DNA from: Streptacidiphilus sp. PB12-B1b
Lineage (GTDB): Bacteria > Actinomycetota > Actinomycetes > Streptomycetales > Streptomycetaceae
Reading direction: 5' to 3'
Assembly: GCF_014084125.1 (NCBI RefSeq)
Contig: NZ_CP048405.1
Location: 3,968,001-4,032,000 of the forward strand
Length of the DNA stretch: 64,000 nucleotides
The position numbers were made by a program, and so were the translations under genes. The notes under the pieces were generated by a model that was not told the origin of the DNA, ran no database searches, and saw only the letters and a program-made list of their open reading frames with translations. Below are positions 7,879-16,297 of the stretch, piece by piece. The first letter of the stretch is position 1. Each line of letters opens with the position of its first letter.

Positions 7879-8586
7879 TCAGTGCGGGCTGATGGCGACG
7901 TGGCCGATGTCGACCGGCAGGGTCGGGAAGCCGTCGCCGGGGCCGTTCTGGTCGTCCTCGCCTGCGGCGGCGATCTTCTGCAGCACCGCCATGCCGGCGC
8001 TCACCCGGCCGAAGGGGGTGTAGTCCGGCGGCAGGGCGGTGTCCTTCCAGACGATGAAGAACTGGCTGCCGTTGGTGTTCGGCCCGGCGTTGGCCATGGC
8101 GACCGTCCCGGCGGGATAGGTGGCGCCGGTGAGGTTCTCGTCGTTGAAGGAGTAGCCGGGCCCGCCGCTGCCGGTACCGGTCGGGTCCCCGCACTGCAGC
8201 ACGTAGATACCCTTGGTGGTGAGCCGGTGGCAGTGGGTGCGGTCGAAGTACTGGCGCTCGGCCAGGAAGCGGAAGGAGAAGGTGGTGCACGGGGCCTGGG
8301 CGGTCAGCGCCTGGAAGGCGATCAGACCCTGGTCGGTGTACAGCCTCGCGGTATAGGGACGGGCAGCGGCGGCCGCATCGAAGACCGGGACACCCTTGAA
8401 GCGGTCGGCCGGAACCGCGGCGGTGAACCCACACCCAGCCGGAGCCGGAGCCGGAGTCGAGGCCCGGACCGCGATCCGCGCTACCGCCCCGCCACGCGGA
8501 CCCACCCCGCTGGCCTGCGCGGCTCCCGCCAAGCTCAGCACCAGCGACGCCGCTGCCGCGAGCAGAAACCATTTCCTGTACACCAT
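7879..8586 (-). CDS. Secreted cyclophilin-type peptidyl-prolyl isomerase
   Basis: A protein of 235 residues predicted to catalyse cis-trans isomerisation of prolyl bonds in exported proteins. A signal peptide (MVYRKWFLLAAAASLVLSLA...AQA) covers residues 1-24. The cyclophilin domain shows FSFRFLAERQYFDRTHCHRL, the GDPTGTGSGGPGY loop, a GTVAMANAGPNTNGSQFFI core and TPFGRV. The start at 8586 has GGAGG at 8593-8597 with 6-base spacing. The 8587-8930 gap upstream is a low-complexity GGCGGGYCC tract with no gene. An intact, ordinary family member. Confidence 0.9.
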   Translation of the reverse strand: MVYRKWFLLAAAASLVLSLAGAAQASGVGPRGGAVARIAVRASTPAPAPAGCGFTAAVPADRFKGVPVFDAAAAARPYTARLYTDQGLIAFQALTAQAPCTTFSFRFLAERQYFDRTHCHRLTTKGIYVLQCGDPTGTGSGGPGYSFNDENLTGATYPAGTVAMANAGPNTNGSQFFIVWKDTALPPDYTPFGRVSAGMAVLQKIAAAGEDDQNGPGDGFPTLPVDIGHVAISPH

Positions 8587-8930
8587 CAAGAACCTCCACA
8601 CCCGAAGAACATTGTCATGTCCCTGGGGCATTTCCCCGGACAGGCATCCCTCAAGCCCCCCACCCACACCCGACAGCACGTCCAGTGGCGCGTCCGCGCG
8701 GCGGGTCCAGTGGCGAGCCCGGCTGCACATCCGGCAGCGGGCCCACTGGCAGGTCCGGTGGCGGGCCCGGCAGCACGCCCGGCGGCGGGTGCGGCGGCGG
8801 ACCCGGCGGCGGGCCCGGTGACGTGCCCGAGCAGCGGGTCCAGTGCGGGGCCGCGCGGCGCGCCGTTGGATCGGTCCCGGGGGCGGAGCCCCTCCCCGGC
8901 GGGGGCACGGCACATCGGAGGAGCAGCCCA
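8587..8930. other. Gene-free low-complexity stretch
   Basis: About 340 bp made largely of GGCGGGCCCGGCAGC/GCGGGTCCAGTGGCG variants. Several frames stay open on both strands but encode only Gly/Pro/Ala/Arg strings. The left end must contain the cyclophilin promoter, and the right end carries GGAGGAG at about 8918 before the SDR start. Confidence 0.6.
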
Positions 8931-9423
8931 TGAGGACGAGGTTCATCAACAGCACCTCCCGCGGTCTCGGGGGCGAGTGGGCACTGGCCGCTCTGGAGCA
9001 CGGCGACCGGGTCGCGGCCACCGCCCGCGACACCGACGCCCTGGAGGACCTGGTCGCCGCCTACGGGCAGGCGGTCCTGCCGATCGCCCTGGGCGTGACC
9101 GACCGCCCGGCCGTGTTCACGGCCCTCGCGTGGGCGCACGAGGCCTTCGGACGCCTGGACGTGGTGGTCAACAACGCCGGGCACGGCCACTTCGGCTTCA
9201 TCGAGGAGGTCACCGAGCAGGCGGCCCGCGCGCAGCTGGAGACCAACCTGTTCGGCGCGCTGTGGGTGACCCAGCCGCGCTACCGTCCATGCGCGCGCAA
9301 GACAGCAGCCACCGAAACACGGACGAGGCAACTGCGAAAGACCGCGCCACGCTGACCCCGCCGGGGACAACGGTCGATGGGGCCAACGAACGATTTTCGC
9401 TTCAATTGACCCCTTGGAATTGA
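8931..9423 (+). pseudogene. Truncated, frameshifted short-chain dehydrogenase/reductase
   Basis: The frame from ATG 8931 encodes 141 residues resembling the first half of an SDR. The cofactor loop reads FINSTSRGLGG instead of TGASRGLG, the NNAG motif is intact (DVVVNNAGHGHFGF), and LETNLFGALWVTQ matches the helix 4-5 region. After that the frame shifts at about 9273-9280: the expected AALP sequence resumes one base off and then ends at 9423. The catalytic Ser-Tyr-Lys region is missing. With a damaged Gly-rich loop, a shift and loss of the second half, this is non-functional. An intact GGAGGAG ribosome binding site remains upstream. Confidence 0.8.
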
Positions 9424-9651
9424 TCATGAGGCGCACGCTGGTCGCCGGTGGAACCGGCAGGCCCTCGGGGTGTCGTCCCCGAACCCGTCCGCGTCGGCTG
9501 GCACGTGGCCTCCCGGCCAGAGGAAAGGCCCGCCGGACTCCTGAATCCCGCCGCTGAATCCCGCCGCCGCGCGCCCCCGCCGGCAGCCCCGCGGCGGGCG
9601 CCGCCCCGCGCCGGAGCGCTCACATCGGGCGGCAGGTCAGGGGCGGGCAGG

Positions 9652-10104
9652 TCAGCGGGCAGACGGGGGCGGCGTGCCGTCGTGGCGGTCCAGTTCGCTC
9701 AGCAGCAGGCGCAGCAGGGCGCGCGCGCGGGCGACCTCGGGCGCGGGCAGGGCCGCGAAGACGGCGGCGTGCTCAACCGAGGCGCGGGCGGTGACCCGGG
9801 CCAGGGCATCACGCCCATGCACGGTCAGTTCCAGACGCGGGGAGCCGCGGTGGTCGGGGTTGGGCATATAGGCCGCGTGGCCGCAGGCGACGAGGTCGTT
9901 GGCGAGACGCTGCACGTTCTGGCGGCTGACGCCCAGGCGCCGCGCGGCCTGCGGCACCGTCAGCGCCGTCTCGCTGACCACGCTCAGCAACTGCCAGCGG
10001 GCCTGGGTGAGCCCCTCAGCCCGGGCGGTCCGCTCCCCCAGACGACGCAGCGCACCCGCAGCCTCGTAGACATCGGCCACCAGCAGAGCCATCTCATCGG
10101 CCAC
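9652..10104 (-). CDS. MarR-family transcriptional regulator
   Basis: A winged-helix dimer of about 150 residues. The HTH is clear: LTQARWQLLSVVSETALTVPQAARRLGVSRQNVQRLANDLVACG, followed by a wing with NPDHRGSPRLELT. GTG at 10104 is preferred because GGGGAGGG precedes it by about 4 bases; ATG at 10137 lies inside a palindrome with no Shine-Dalgarno sequence. It is divergent from nothing and followed in the same direction, after the VOC gene upstream, so it may form a pair with that gene. An inverted-repeat operator at 10121-10154 suggests autoregulation, and a very similar element precedes the DUF1398 gene at 34223. Confidence 0.85.
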   Translation of the reverse strand: MADEMALLVADVYEAAGALRRLGERTARAEGLTQARWQLLSVVSETALTVPQAARRLGVSRQNVQRLANDLVACGHAAYMPNPDHRGSPRLELTVHGRDALARVTARASVEHAAVFAALPAPEVARARALLRLLLSELDRHDGTPPPSAR

Positions 10105-10120
10105 CGGACCCTCCCCAAGA

Positions 10121-10154
10121 CATGACGATGTCGACATGTGAACGTGTTGTCATG
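10121..10154. promoter_or_regulatory. Predicted MarR operator
   Basis: Outer arms CATGAC (10121-10126) and GTCATG (10149-10154) form an inverted repeat. Inside is a perfect 10-bp palindrome ATGTCGACAT (10128-10137). Read on the minus strand, it contains ATGACAACACGTTCACA-n3-CGACATC. This matches the element at 34270-34307 with few differences, which argues for a shared regulator. Confidence 0.6.
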
Positions 10155-10175
10155 ATACGTCGCGGGGCCGCGTGG

Positions 10176-10955
10176 TCAGGTGGCGACGACCCAGAACAGG
10201 CCGCCCTCGCGGTCCCGCAACTGCGCGACCCGGCCCACCGGGGAGTCGTGGGCCGCAGCCGCGACCGTGCCGCCCAACGTGACAGCACGCGCTGCAGTGG
10301 CATCCGCGTCCGCCACGGTAAAGAAGACGTGCCAGCGCGGACGGACCCGGGGATCGGGCGCGCCCTGGGAGCCGCCGCCGTTCAACGACGCCAGAGTCCG
10401 CCCCGCACCCCGCAGCAGGACCCGCTCGTGCTCGAAAGCCACATCCAGATCGGAGGCCTGGTCCCAGCCGAAGACCGCACCGTAGAACAGAGCGGCGGCG
10501 AACGCGTCCGCGGTACGCAGTTCGCTCCACGCCAACGCACCGGGGCGCTCCAGGTCCGAGGCCGGACCCGGACGGCCCTGCCAGACACCGAACGCCGCAC
10601 CATCGGGATCGGCGGCCAACGCCAGACGGCCGGCATCGAAGGCCAACGGCCCCATGACCATAGTGCCGCCGCGCTCACGAACCCGAGCAGAGACCTGATC
10701 GGCATCATCGGTACCGAAGTACGTGGTCCAGGCAACCGGGAACTCCCAAGTCCGGGCCACCTCACCGATCCCGGCCACAGCAACGCCGTCCACCACTGCC
10801 CGGCAGTACGCACCCCACCGATCCGGGCCCGCCTCGAACCCCCAACCCAACAATGGACCATAAAACCCCTTGGCCACATCCACATCCCGCGCCATCAAAC
10901 TCACCCAACACGGCGCGCCCACCACACACCGCGCCTGCACCACCGACCCCACCAT
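10176..10955 (-). CDS. VOC family (glyoxalase/bleomycin-resistance fold) protein
   Basis: A protein of 260 residues with two betaalphabetabetabeta modules, the usual layout of the tandem VOC proteins found across actinobacteria. The first module starts PCWVSLMARDVDVAKGFYGPLLGW and the second ALAWSELRTADAFAAALFYGAVFGW; each ends with a G..A...DP/REGG strand. Such proteins bind a metal or small molecule, but the substrate cannot be inferred. The start at 10955 is supported by GGGAGGAG about 8 bases upstream. An upstream extension that stays open is low-complexity and lacks a start signal. Confidence 0.8.
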   Translation of the reverse strand: MVGSVVQARCVVGAPCWVSLMARDVDVAKGFYGPLLGWGFEAGPDRWGAYCRAVVDGVAVAGIGEVARTWEFPVAWTTYFGTDDADQVSARVRERGGTMVMGPLAFDAGRLALAADPDGAAFGVWQGRPGPASDLERPGALAWSELRTADAFAAALFYGAVFGWDQASDLDVAFEHERVLLRGAGRTLASLNGGGSQGAPDPRVRPRWHVFFTVADADATAARAVTLGGTVAAAAHDSPVGRVAQLRDREGGLFWVVAT

Positions 10956-11228
10956 CAACCGCTCCTCCCACACCGTCCACACCCGCACATCCCACAGCCC
11001 GACCACCCCGGCTGAGGTCCGCCCGACTGCATGCATGCCTGCCTGCCTGCCGACCAGGCACGTACCCCGCTTCCACGCCCCGCACGCGATCCCCAACCCC
11101 CACTACCCCAAGTGGCCCCACCAGACCAGGCCGGTACAGGCCCCGCCGACACGGGCCGGAACGGGCCACGCCGGCCCGCACACACGCGCTCCTCGGGCCG
11201 GGGCCGGGCGGCGCCCCCACCTCGTCCC

Positions 11229-12097
11229 CTACGCGCGCAGGTCCACTGCCAGGGAATCCGCCAGGAAGGCGCGGAAGGAGCGCGCGGGGCGGCCGGTCAG
11301 GCGCTGGACGGTGTCGGTGGTGCAGTCCTCGGCCCCCTCCGCGATCGCACGGTCCATACCCGCCAGCAAGGCCGCGAACGACGCCGGCATCAACACCGCC
11401 AGGCGGTCGCCCAGCTCCCCGTAGGACAGGCGGCGGCGGGCCACAGGCCGCCCGGTAGCCTCGGCCAGGGCCGCGGCGACGTCGTCGTAGCTGAGCGCCT
11501 GCGGCCCGGTCAGGATCAAGTCGGCATCGGGGGCGCGCTCATCGGTCAGCGCGCGCACGGCGACGGCCGCGATGTCCTCGGCGTCCACGAAACCCACCCG
11601 CCCACTGCCGGTGGCGGTCCAGATGACACCCTCCCGGCGAATACTGTCGGCATGGGCATGCGCGCCGGTGAAGTTCTGCATGAACCAGGACGGCCGCAAC
11701 ACCGCCCACTGATCGAACAGGCCCGGCAACACCCGGTGCACCTCCCCGCCGGACCACCCTCGGGAACCGCCGAGGAACTCAGCAGCACCGCACGCTGCAC
11801 GCCGGCAGCGCGGGCCTGCCGCAGGAAGGGCACCATCACCGCCGCCGGATCCCCATCACCCGGAGGCGGCACCAAGTAGACGCGATCGACCCCCCGCAGA
11901 GCAGCACCGTGGGTGGCCGGGTCATACCAATCGAAACGCACCCCCTCCGCCCCTGGAACCACGGCGGCGCGGCGACCCGCAGCCCTGACACGGTAACCGG
12001 CAGCGACCAGCCGCGCCGCGGTACGACCCCCGGTAGTGCCAGATGCACCGATCACCAACGTGACAGCGGCGGCACCGGCGGAGGTGGTGGCAGTCAT
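11229..12097 (-). CDS. NmrA/SDR-like NAD(P)-binding protein, frameshifted
   Basis: The N-terminal part (from ATG 12097) has an atypical-SDR nucleotide loop, VTLVIGASGTTGGRTAARLVAAGYRV, and runs to LLSSSAVPEGGPAG. The frame is then lost, and the rest (VHRVLPGLFDQWAVLRPSWFMQNF...) continues in another frame to 11229. One added G in the GGGG run near 11748-11752 restores a normal ~289-residue NmrA-family protein. Members sense or reduce small molecules, typically quinones. The ATG overlaps the TGA of the SnoaL-like gene (ATGA at 12094-12097), so the pair is translationally coupled. Whether the shift is real or a sequencing error cannot be settled here. Confidence 0.75.
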
Positions 12098-12520
12098 CGG
12101 CTGCTCCCGGGGAAGTCGGCGTCGGCCTCCTGGGCGGCCAGCGGGTTCCAGTAGTCGCGGTAGGAGGCGATGAGCCCCTCGCGCACGGTCACCACCGCAA
12201 CGTAGGTCATCTCGAAGGGCCGGTCGCCCTGCACCAGGCGGCCGACGCCGCGCATCTCGGCCACGACGGTCCCCGGATCGGTGGTCTGATGGATCACCAG
12301 GTCGGGAAAGCCGTGCAGGTCGATGTGGTCGGGATAGGGACGCATGTAGTCGGCGACGGCCTGCCTGCCCTCCAGCCGCCGGGGGCCAGCCGCGCGGGGC
12401 GAAGGGGTACTCCATGACGCCGTCCTCGGCCCGCAGCCCCACCCACGCGGGACTGTCCTTGTCCAGCAGCAGCCGCAGACTGTGGCGGAACAGCTCCGCC
12501 GGTGACATCGGTACGGACAC
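12094..12520 (-). CDS. SnoaL-like (NTF2 fold) protein, frameshifted
   Basis: The gene starts at GTG 12520 behind GGGGAGG. It encodes SPAELFRHSLRLLLDKDSPAWVGLRAEDGVMEYPFAPRG, and continues in a second frame with DYMRPYPDHIDLHGFPDLVIHQTTDPGTVVAEMRG...YVAVVTVREGLIASYRDYWNPL. Removing one C from the CCCCC run near 12390-12395 joins them into a normal ~140-residue SnoaL-like domain (PRRLEGRQAVADYM at the join). These proteins bind or isomerise small molecules in a cone-shaped barrel. It is divergent from the TetR gene and coupled to the NmrA gene, a common detoxification arrangement. Confidence 0.75.
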
Positions 12521-12542
12521 GGGTATCCTCCCCTAAAGAATC

Positions 12543-12557
12543 CGGACCTATGGTCCG
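12543..12557. promoter_or_regulatory. Predicted TetR operator
   Basis: A perfect inverted repeat, CGGACC-TAT-GGTCCG, lies between the divergent SnoaL-like gene (start 12520) and the TetR-like gene. The position fits repression of both. The repeat overlaps the only upstream ATG (12550) that could serve a longer TetR frame. Confidence 0.6.
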
Positions 12558-12596
12558 CTTCGAAGATGCCGCTGCCAGAGCCCCGAGGACGTCACT

Positions 12597-13118
12597 ATGG
12601 CCGACATCGCGGCGGCGGCCGGCGTCGGCAAAGGCACGCTCTTCCGCGCCTTCGGCGACCGCACCGGACTGCTGCGCGCCCTGTACGAAGCCCGGCTCGA
12701 ACCACTCCGCCAGGCCGTCGAAACCGGCCCCCCGCCACTGGGCCCCACCACCCCGCCGCTGGAACGCGTCCCGGCACTGCTCGACGCCCTGCTGTGCTTC
12801 AAACTCGACAACCGCCGCCTGGCACTGGCCCTGGAAGAAACCGGGAACAGCAGCAGCCCCTATCGCGCGGATCACTACGGGCGCTGGCACGCACTGCTGC
12901 AGCACACGCTGGACCAGCTGCCCGACGTGGCCGACAGCAACTTCACCGCGCATGCACTGCTCGCCGCCACCCGGGCCGACCTCGTGGAGCACCTGACCGG
13001 GCAGGAGCACATCCCACGCGCAGACCTTCGGACACACCTGGCAGCCTTCACCATCGCAGCCCTGGGCGCCCGACCCGGTTCCGATACCGCGAAATCTGCC
13101 TCCCTGGAAGGTTCCTGA
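12597..13118 (+). CDS. TetR-family regulator, N-terminally damaged
   Basis: The frame encodes 173 residues starting inside the DNA-binding domain: MADIAAAAGVGKGTLFRAFGDRTGLLRALYEARL is the second half of a TetR HTH. The C-terminal ligand domain looks complete (LDALLCFKLDNRRLALALEETG...). TetR proteins normally carry about 25-30 more residues with helix 1. Just upstream, in another frame, is FEDAAARA, which resembles the end of helix 1. So a short deletion plus a shift seems to have removed LFAERG-like residues. As written it may not bind DNA. No ribosome binding site precedes 12597. Confidence 0.65.
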   Translation: MADIAAAAGVGKGTLFRAFGDRTGLLRALYEARLEPLRQAVETGPPPLGPTTPPLERVPALLDALLCFKLDNRRLALALEETGNSSSPYRADHYGRWHALLQHTLDQLPDVADSNFTAHALLAATRADLVEHLTGQEHIPRADLRTHLAAFTIAALGARPGSDTAKSASLEGS

Positions 13119-13347
13119 TGCAGCATCAGTCTCACCGCGGTTTGGCAGCGCGGCCAGCGGCGTTAGGCGGGCAGCGCCGACGCACCGGCGCGGTGTTCGG
13201 CGCGGCCGCCCTGTACGGCCGCGCACCGGTACCGGCGCCGTCGCCCACCGCGCCCGATCCGCGCCCGCGGCACAAGACGACAGGCCGACCCGCGCCCCCG
13301 CATGCGGGCCGCGCGGGAACGCGGGGGCGCGGGCGAGTCAGCGTTGG

Positions 13348-14277
13348 TCAGGGCAGAGGAGCCAAGGTGACAGCAGCACGGAAGGCCGGATCGTCGTCGT
13401 GGCCCAGGGCGACGCGGACGCGCGGGGCACCGTCGGGGTCCTCGGACAGGGGGGCGGCCTGGATCCAGCAGGGGCGATCCAGTTCGACGTAGCGGGTGAA
13501 GACGACGTCCATGGCGGCGGGCAGGACCGGCCGCGGGTGGGCCAGCGCCTGGGCCGCCTGGCGGGCGGCCTCCAGCAGCAGCATGCCCGGGGCGTGGTCG
13601 ACCGGGTGGTCGAACAGGATGGGGTGCGCCGTGTCGATGCGCAGCTGCCAGTGGTCGGGGGCGTCGGTGGGGGCCAGCACCACGTCATGGAAGTGGTCGC
13701 GGCCGGTCAGGCCGGGCGGCACCGGCTGCAGCAGCGGTAGGGCCCCGGCCATGGCCCGGGCCGCGTCGCCCTGCCCGGCGCGCAGCCGCTGGTAGACGGC
13801 CGGGGTCTGGATGGTGAACCGGGTGCGGGCGGTGGCCAGGGGTATCGCGCCGCGGAAGGCGCGGATCTGCAGCGTCAGAGCGGCGGTGCGCGCACCGCGC
13901 CGGACGACCTCGGGGCAGGCGATCTCCAGTCTGACCTCCGGATCGAGTCCGTCGATGCGCAGGGCCTGGGGGTGGAGCCGGTAGCTGTAGGTCTCCCACA
14001 GCAGCGGGTGCTCGCGTGGGACGCCGTAGGCCGCGTGCGAGAGCAGCGGCAGGCACTGGCGGATGGACTCGGTCAGCAGCAGCGGATCGTACAGGCCGCC
14101 GCGCGCCAGGTAGAAGTGATGGTCCGACGGCCAGCGGGCGGTGACCACGTACTGGTCGGCCCCGGTGTGCCGCAGCTCCCGCAGGAGGACCTCGCCGGCC
14201 GCGTCCTTGTGGACGACCTCTTTGGGGATCATGGTGAACTCTGTCGGCTGGAAGGCGAGTTGAGGAGCGCTGGGCAT
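13348..14277 (-). CDS. AfsA/ScbA-type gamma-butyrolactone biosynthesis protein
   Basis: A protein of 309 residues with two AfsA repeats of the hot-dog superfamily. The first is VHKDAAGEVLLRELRHTGADQYVVTARWPSDHHFY and the second RDHFHDVVLAPTDAPDHWQLRIDTAHPILFDHPVDHAPGMLLLEAARQAA. Family members couple a beta-ketoacyl chain to dihydroxyacetone phosphate, the committed step to gamma-butyrolactone autoregulators. It is divergent from a ScbR-like receptor, the classical arrangement, with a candidate receptor-binding element between. The start at 14277 is favoured by GGAAG upstream; a GTG further upstream would add 16 unconserved residues. Confidence 0.93.
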   Translation of the reverse strand: MPSAPQLAFQPTEFTMIPKEVVHKDAAGEVLLRELRHTGADQYVVTARWPSDHHFYLARGGLYDPLLLTESIRQCLPLLSHAAYGVPREHPLLWETYSYRLHPQALRIDGLDPEVRLEIACPEVVRRGARTAALTLQIRAFRGAIPLATARTRFTIQTPAVYQRLRAGQGDAARAMAGALPLLQPVPPGLTGRDHFHDVVLAPTDAPDHWQLRIDTAHPILFDHPVDHAPGMLLLEAARQAAQALAHPRPVLPAAMDVVFTRYVELDRPCWIQAAPLSEDPDGAPRVRVALGHDDDPAFRAAVTLAPLP

Positions 14278-14352
14278 GGCGGCAACTTCCGGTGAAGGAT
14301 ACGTTCGGGGACATGGGGTACCCAAGGTGGTGCGGCAGGCCCTACGACAGAT

Positions 14353-14374
14353 AACATAGAGGACGTTCTTTTTA
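14353..14374. promoter_or_regulatory. ARE-like butyrolactone-receptor operator (afsA/scbR intergenic)
   Basis: This 22-bp AT-rich element begins AACATAGAG and has TTCT after a 4-base interval, then a T-run. Its two halves fit AAnAnAGA and the inverse. Autoregulatory elements of this look are bound by ScbR/ArpA-type receptors. It lies 35 bp before the receptor start and 75 bp from the afsA-like start. A close match occurs at 21426-21447. Confidence 0.55.
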
Positions 14375-14408
14375 TTTGTCGAGTATGTCGAGTAAGGAAC
14401 GGTCGGCC

Positions 14409-15071
14409 ATGGAGAAACCCAGGCAGGAGCGGGCGCTGCGCACGCGGGAGACGATCCTGCGCGCGGCGGCGTCGGTGTTCGACGAGTACGGGTACTCCGG
14501 GTCGAGCATCACCCGGATCATGGACCGGGCCGGAACCACGCAGGGCGCGCTGTACTTCCACTTCAAGGGCAAGGAGGACCTGGCCCGCGCCGTCATCAAC
14601 GAGCAGGCCGCCGAGCTGAGGCTGCCTCAGGAGCCCTCGGGGCTGGACCAGTTGGTGGAGGTGACGATGTACCTGGCCACCGAGATGCAGCAGAACGTGC
14701 TGTTCCGGGCCGGGGTGACGCTGGCCGTGGAGCAGGGCGAGCTGGGGCTGCGGGACTTCAGCGTCTACCAGATGTGGATCGGCCAGTTCCGCCAGGAGTT
14801 GGCGGCGGCCGCCGCCAGGGGCGAGCTGCTGGCCGGCGTGGACACCACGGCGGCCGCCGAGACGCTGGTGGCCGCGTACACCGGCTCGCAGGTGATGTCG
14901 CAGCTGTTCAGCAAGCGGGCCGACCTGCCGATGCGCATAGCGCGGCTGTGGCGGTTCCTGCTGCCGGGGATCGCCGTCCCCGAGGTCGCAACGCGGCTCG
15001 TGCGGGGCCTGGAGACTGCCGGCACGGGCAGCGGTGCGGTTACGGACGCCGGTGCGGGGGCCGGGGCGTGA
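14409..15071 (+). CDS. ScbR/ArpA-type gamma-butyrolactone receptor (TetR family)
   Basis: A cytoplasmic repressor of 220 residues that normally leaves DNA when it binds a gamma-butyrolactone. The HTH is typical of the subfamily: RTRETILRAAASVFDEYGYSGSSITRIMDRAGTTQGALYFHFKGKEDLARAVI. The ligand domain includes LFRAGVTLAVEQGELGLRDFSVYQMW, as in ScbR. I place the start at ATG 14409, with AAGGAA at 14394-14399; ATG at 14376 and 14385 are in frame but unsupported. The C-terminus ends in a Gly/Ala tail, and its TGA overlaps the next gene's GTG. Confidence 0.92.
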   Translation: MEKPRQERALRTRETILRAAASVFDEYGYSGSSITRIMDRAGTTQGALYFHFKGKEDLARAVINEQAAELRLPQEPSGLDQLVEVTMYLATEMQQNVLFRAGVTLAVEQGELGLRDFSVYQMWIGQFRQELAAAAARGELLAGVDTTAAAETLVAAYTGSQVMSQLFSKRADLPMRIARLWRFLLPGIAVPEVATRLVRGLETAGTGSGAVTDAGAGAGA

Positions 15072-16114
15072 GGGCTGCGCGGGTGGTGGTCACCGGGGCC
15101 GGGGGCTTCATCGGATCGGCGGTCCTGCGCGCCCTGGCCGACGCCGCAGACGCCGCAGACCATGGGGTCGAAGGCAACGGGGGTGTGGGGGTTGAGGTAC
15201 GGGCGGTGGCGCGCGGCGCCCGGGCCAACGCGCCGGGGGTGTCGTGGGTGCAGGCGGATCTGACCGACCCGGGATCGCTGCACGGCCTGGCCCAGGGCGC
15301 GGACGTCCTGGTGCACCTGGCGGCGCGGGTCTCCGGCGACGAGGCGTCCTGCCGGGCGGTCAATCTGGACGGCACCCGGGCCCTGGTGCGCGAGGCCGAG
15401 CGGGCCAAGGTCCCGCGCCTGGTATTGCTGTCCACCGCCGCCGTCTACGGCCCCGGGCCGCACCGGGGCGTGGGTATCGGCGAGGTGGTGCCCGCACCGG
15501 TCTCGGCAGCCAGCCGCACCCGGCTCGCGGCCGAGCAGGTGGTGCGCGAAGCGGGCGGCCTGGTGCTGCGGCCGGGGCTGGTCCTGGGCCGGGGCGACCG
15601 CTGGGTCGTACCGGCCCTGGCCGAACTGCTGCGCCGGGTGCCCGGGCGTTGGGACGGCGGGTCCGCACTGCTGTCGCTGGTGGCCGTGGAAGACCTGGCC
15701 CGCCTGGTCACCGCACTGGCCCTGGACCCGGATGCCCCCCGCAGCGGGGTGTACCACGCCAGCCACCCCCAACCGGTGCGCATCCAGGACCTGCTGGACC
15801 GGCTCACCGCCCTGGGAGTACTGCCGCACGCACCGCAACACAACTGGTCCTGGCCCCAGTGTCTGGATCAATTGCGTTCCAATGAAGGAAATATGAGCGA
15901 GCGTCAGTTCGCTTTGCTGGCACAGGACCACTGGTACCGCAGCGAGGCGGTGTGGACGGCGGCGGCCTGCCCGCCCGGCCCGGGCCCGCTGGCCCGGCTG
16001 GCGGACGCCGCCTCCTGGTACCGCGAGGCGCTGGGCGCAGCGGCACCGCCGCCCGTGCCGGGGGCGGAAGTGCCGGGGGCGGAAGTGCCAAATTCGTCCT
16101 GGGATCGGCCGTAA
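15068..16114 (+). CDS. NAD-dependent epimerase/dehydratase family protein of the butyrolactone locus
   Basis: A protein of 348 residues of the extended SDR family. The nucleotide loop VVVTGAGGFIGSAV is at residues 6-19, and HLAARVSGDE and LLSTAAVYGPG follow. The canonical YxxxK is not plain (SRTRLAAEQV stands at that place), so the reaction may differ from that of sugar epimerases. The GTG start overlaps the receptor gene's TGA (GTGA at 15068-15071), so the two are coupled. Reductases or epimerases of this kind sit beside afsA homologues in several streptomycete loci and are thought to finish the butyrolactone side chain. The C-terminus ends in a GAEVPGAEVP repeat. Confidence 0.8.
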   Translation: MRAARVVVTGAGGFIGSAVLRALADAADAADHGVEGNGGVGVEVRAVARGARANAPGVSWVQADLTDPGSLHGLAQGADVLVHLAARVSGDEASCRAVNLDGTRALVREAERAKVPRLVLLSTAAVYGPGPHRGVGIGEVVPAPVSAASRTRLAAEQVVREAGGLVLRPGLVLGRGDRWVVPALAELLRRVPGRWDGGSALLSLVAVEDLARLVTALALDPDAPRSGVYHASHPQPVRIQDLLDRLTALGVLPHAPQHNWSWPQCLDQLRSNEGNMSERQFALLAQDHWYRSEAVWTAAACPPGPGPLARLADAASWYREALGAAAPPPVPGAEVPGAEVPNSSWDRP

Positions 16115-16297
16115 AAGGTGCACCGGGCGGGTGGGCCTGGCTAGCGTCGGATCTGATCGTCGGTCTTCCGGAACAACCCGGGTCGCCGCCACGGCCCGCT
16201 GCGGCCAGGGCAGGCGGGCCCGGCCGCCTGCGCGATCACCTTCCGCGGAGGGCCGCCCCCATCCCTCGGCGGCATTCCCCAGGGAGCAGGAGGCGCT

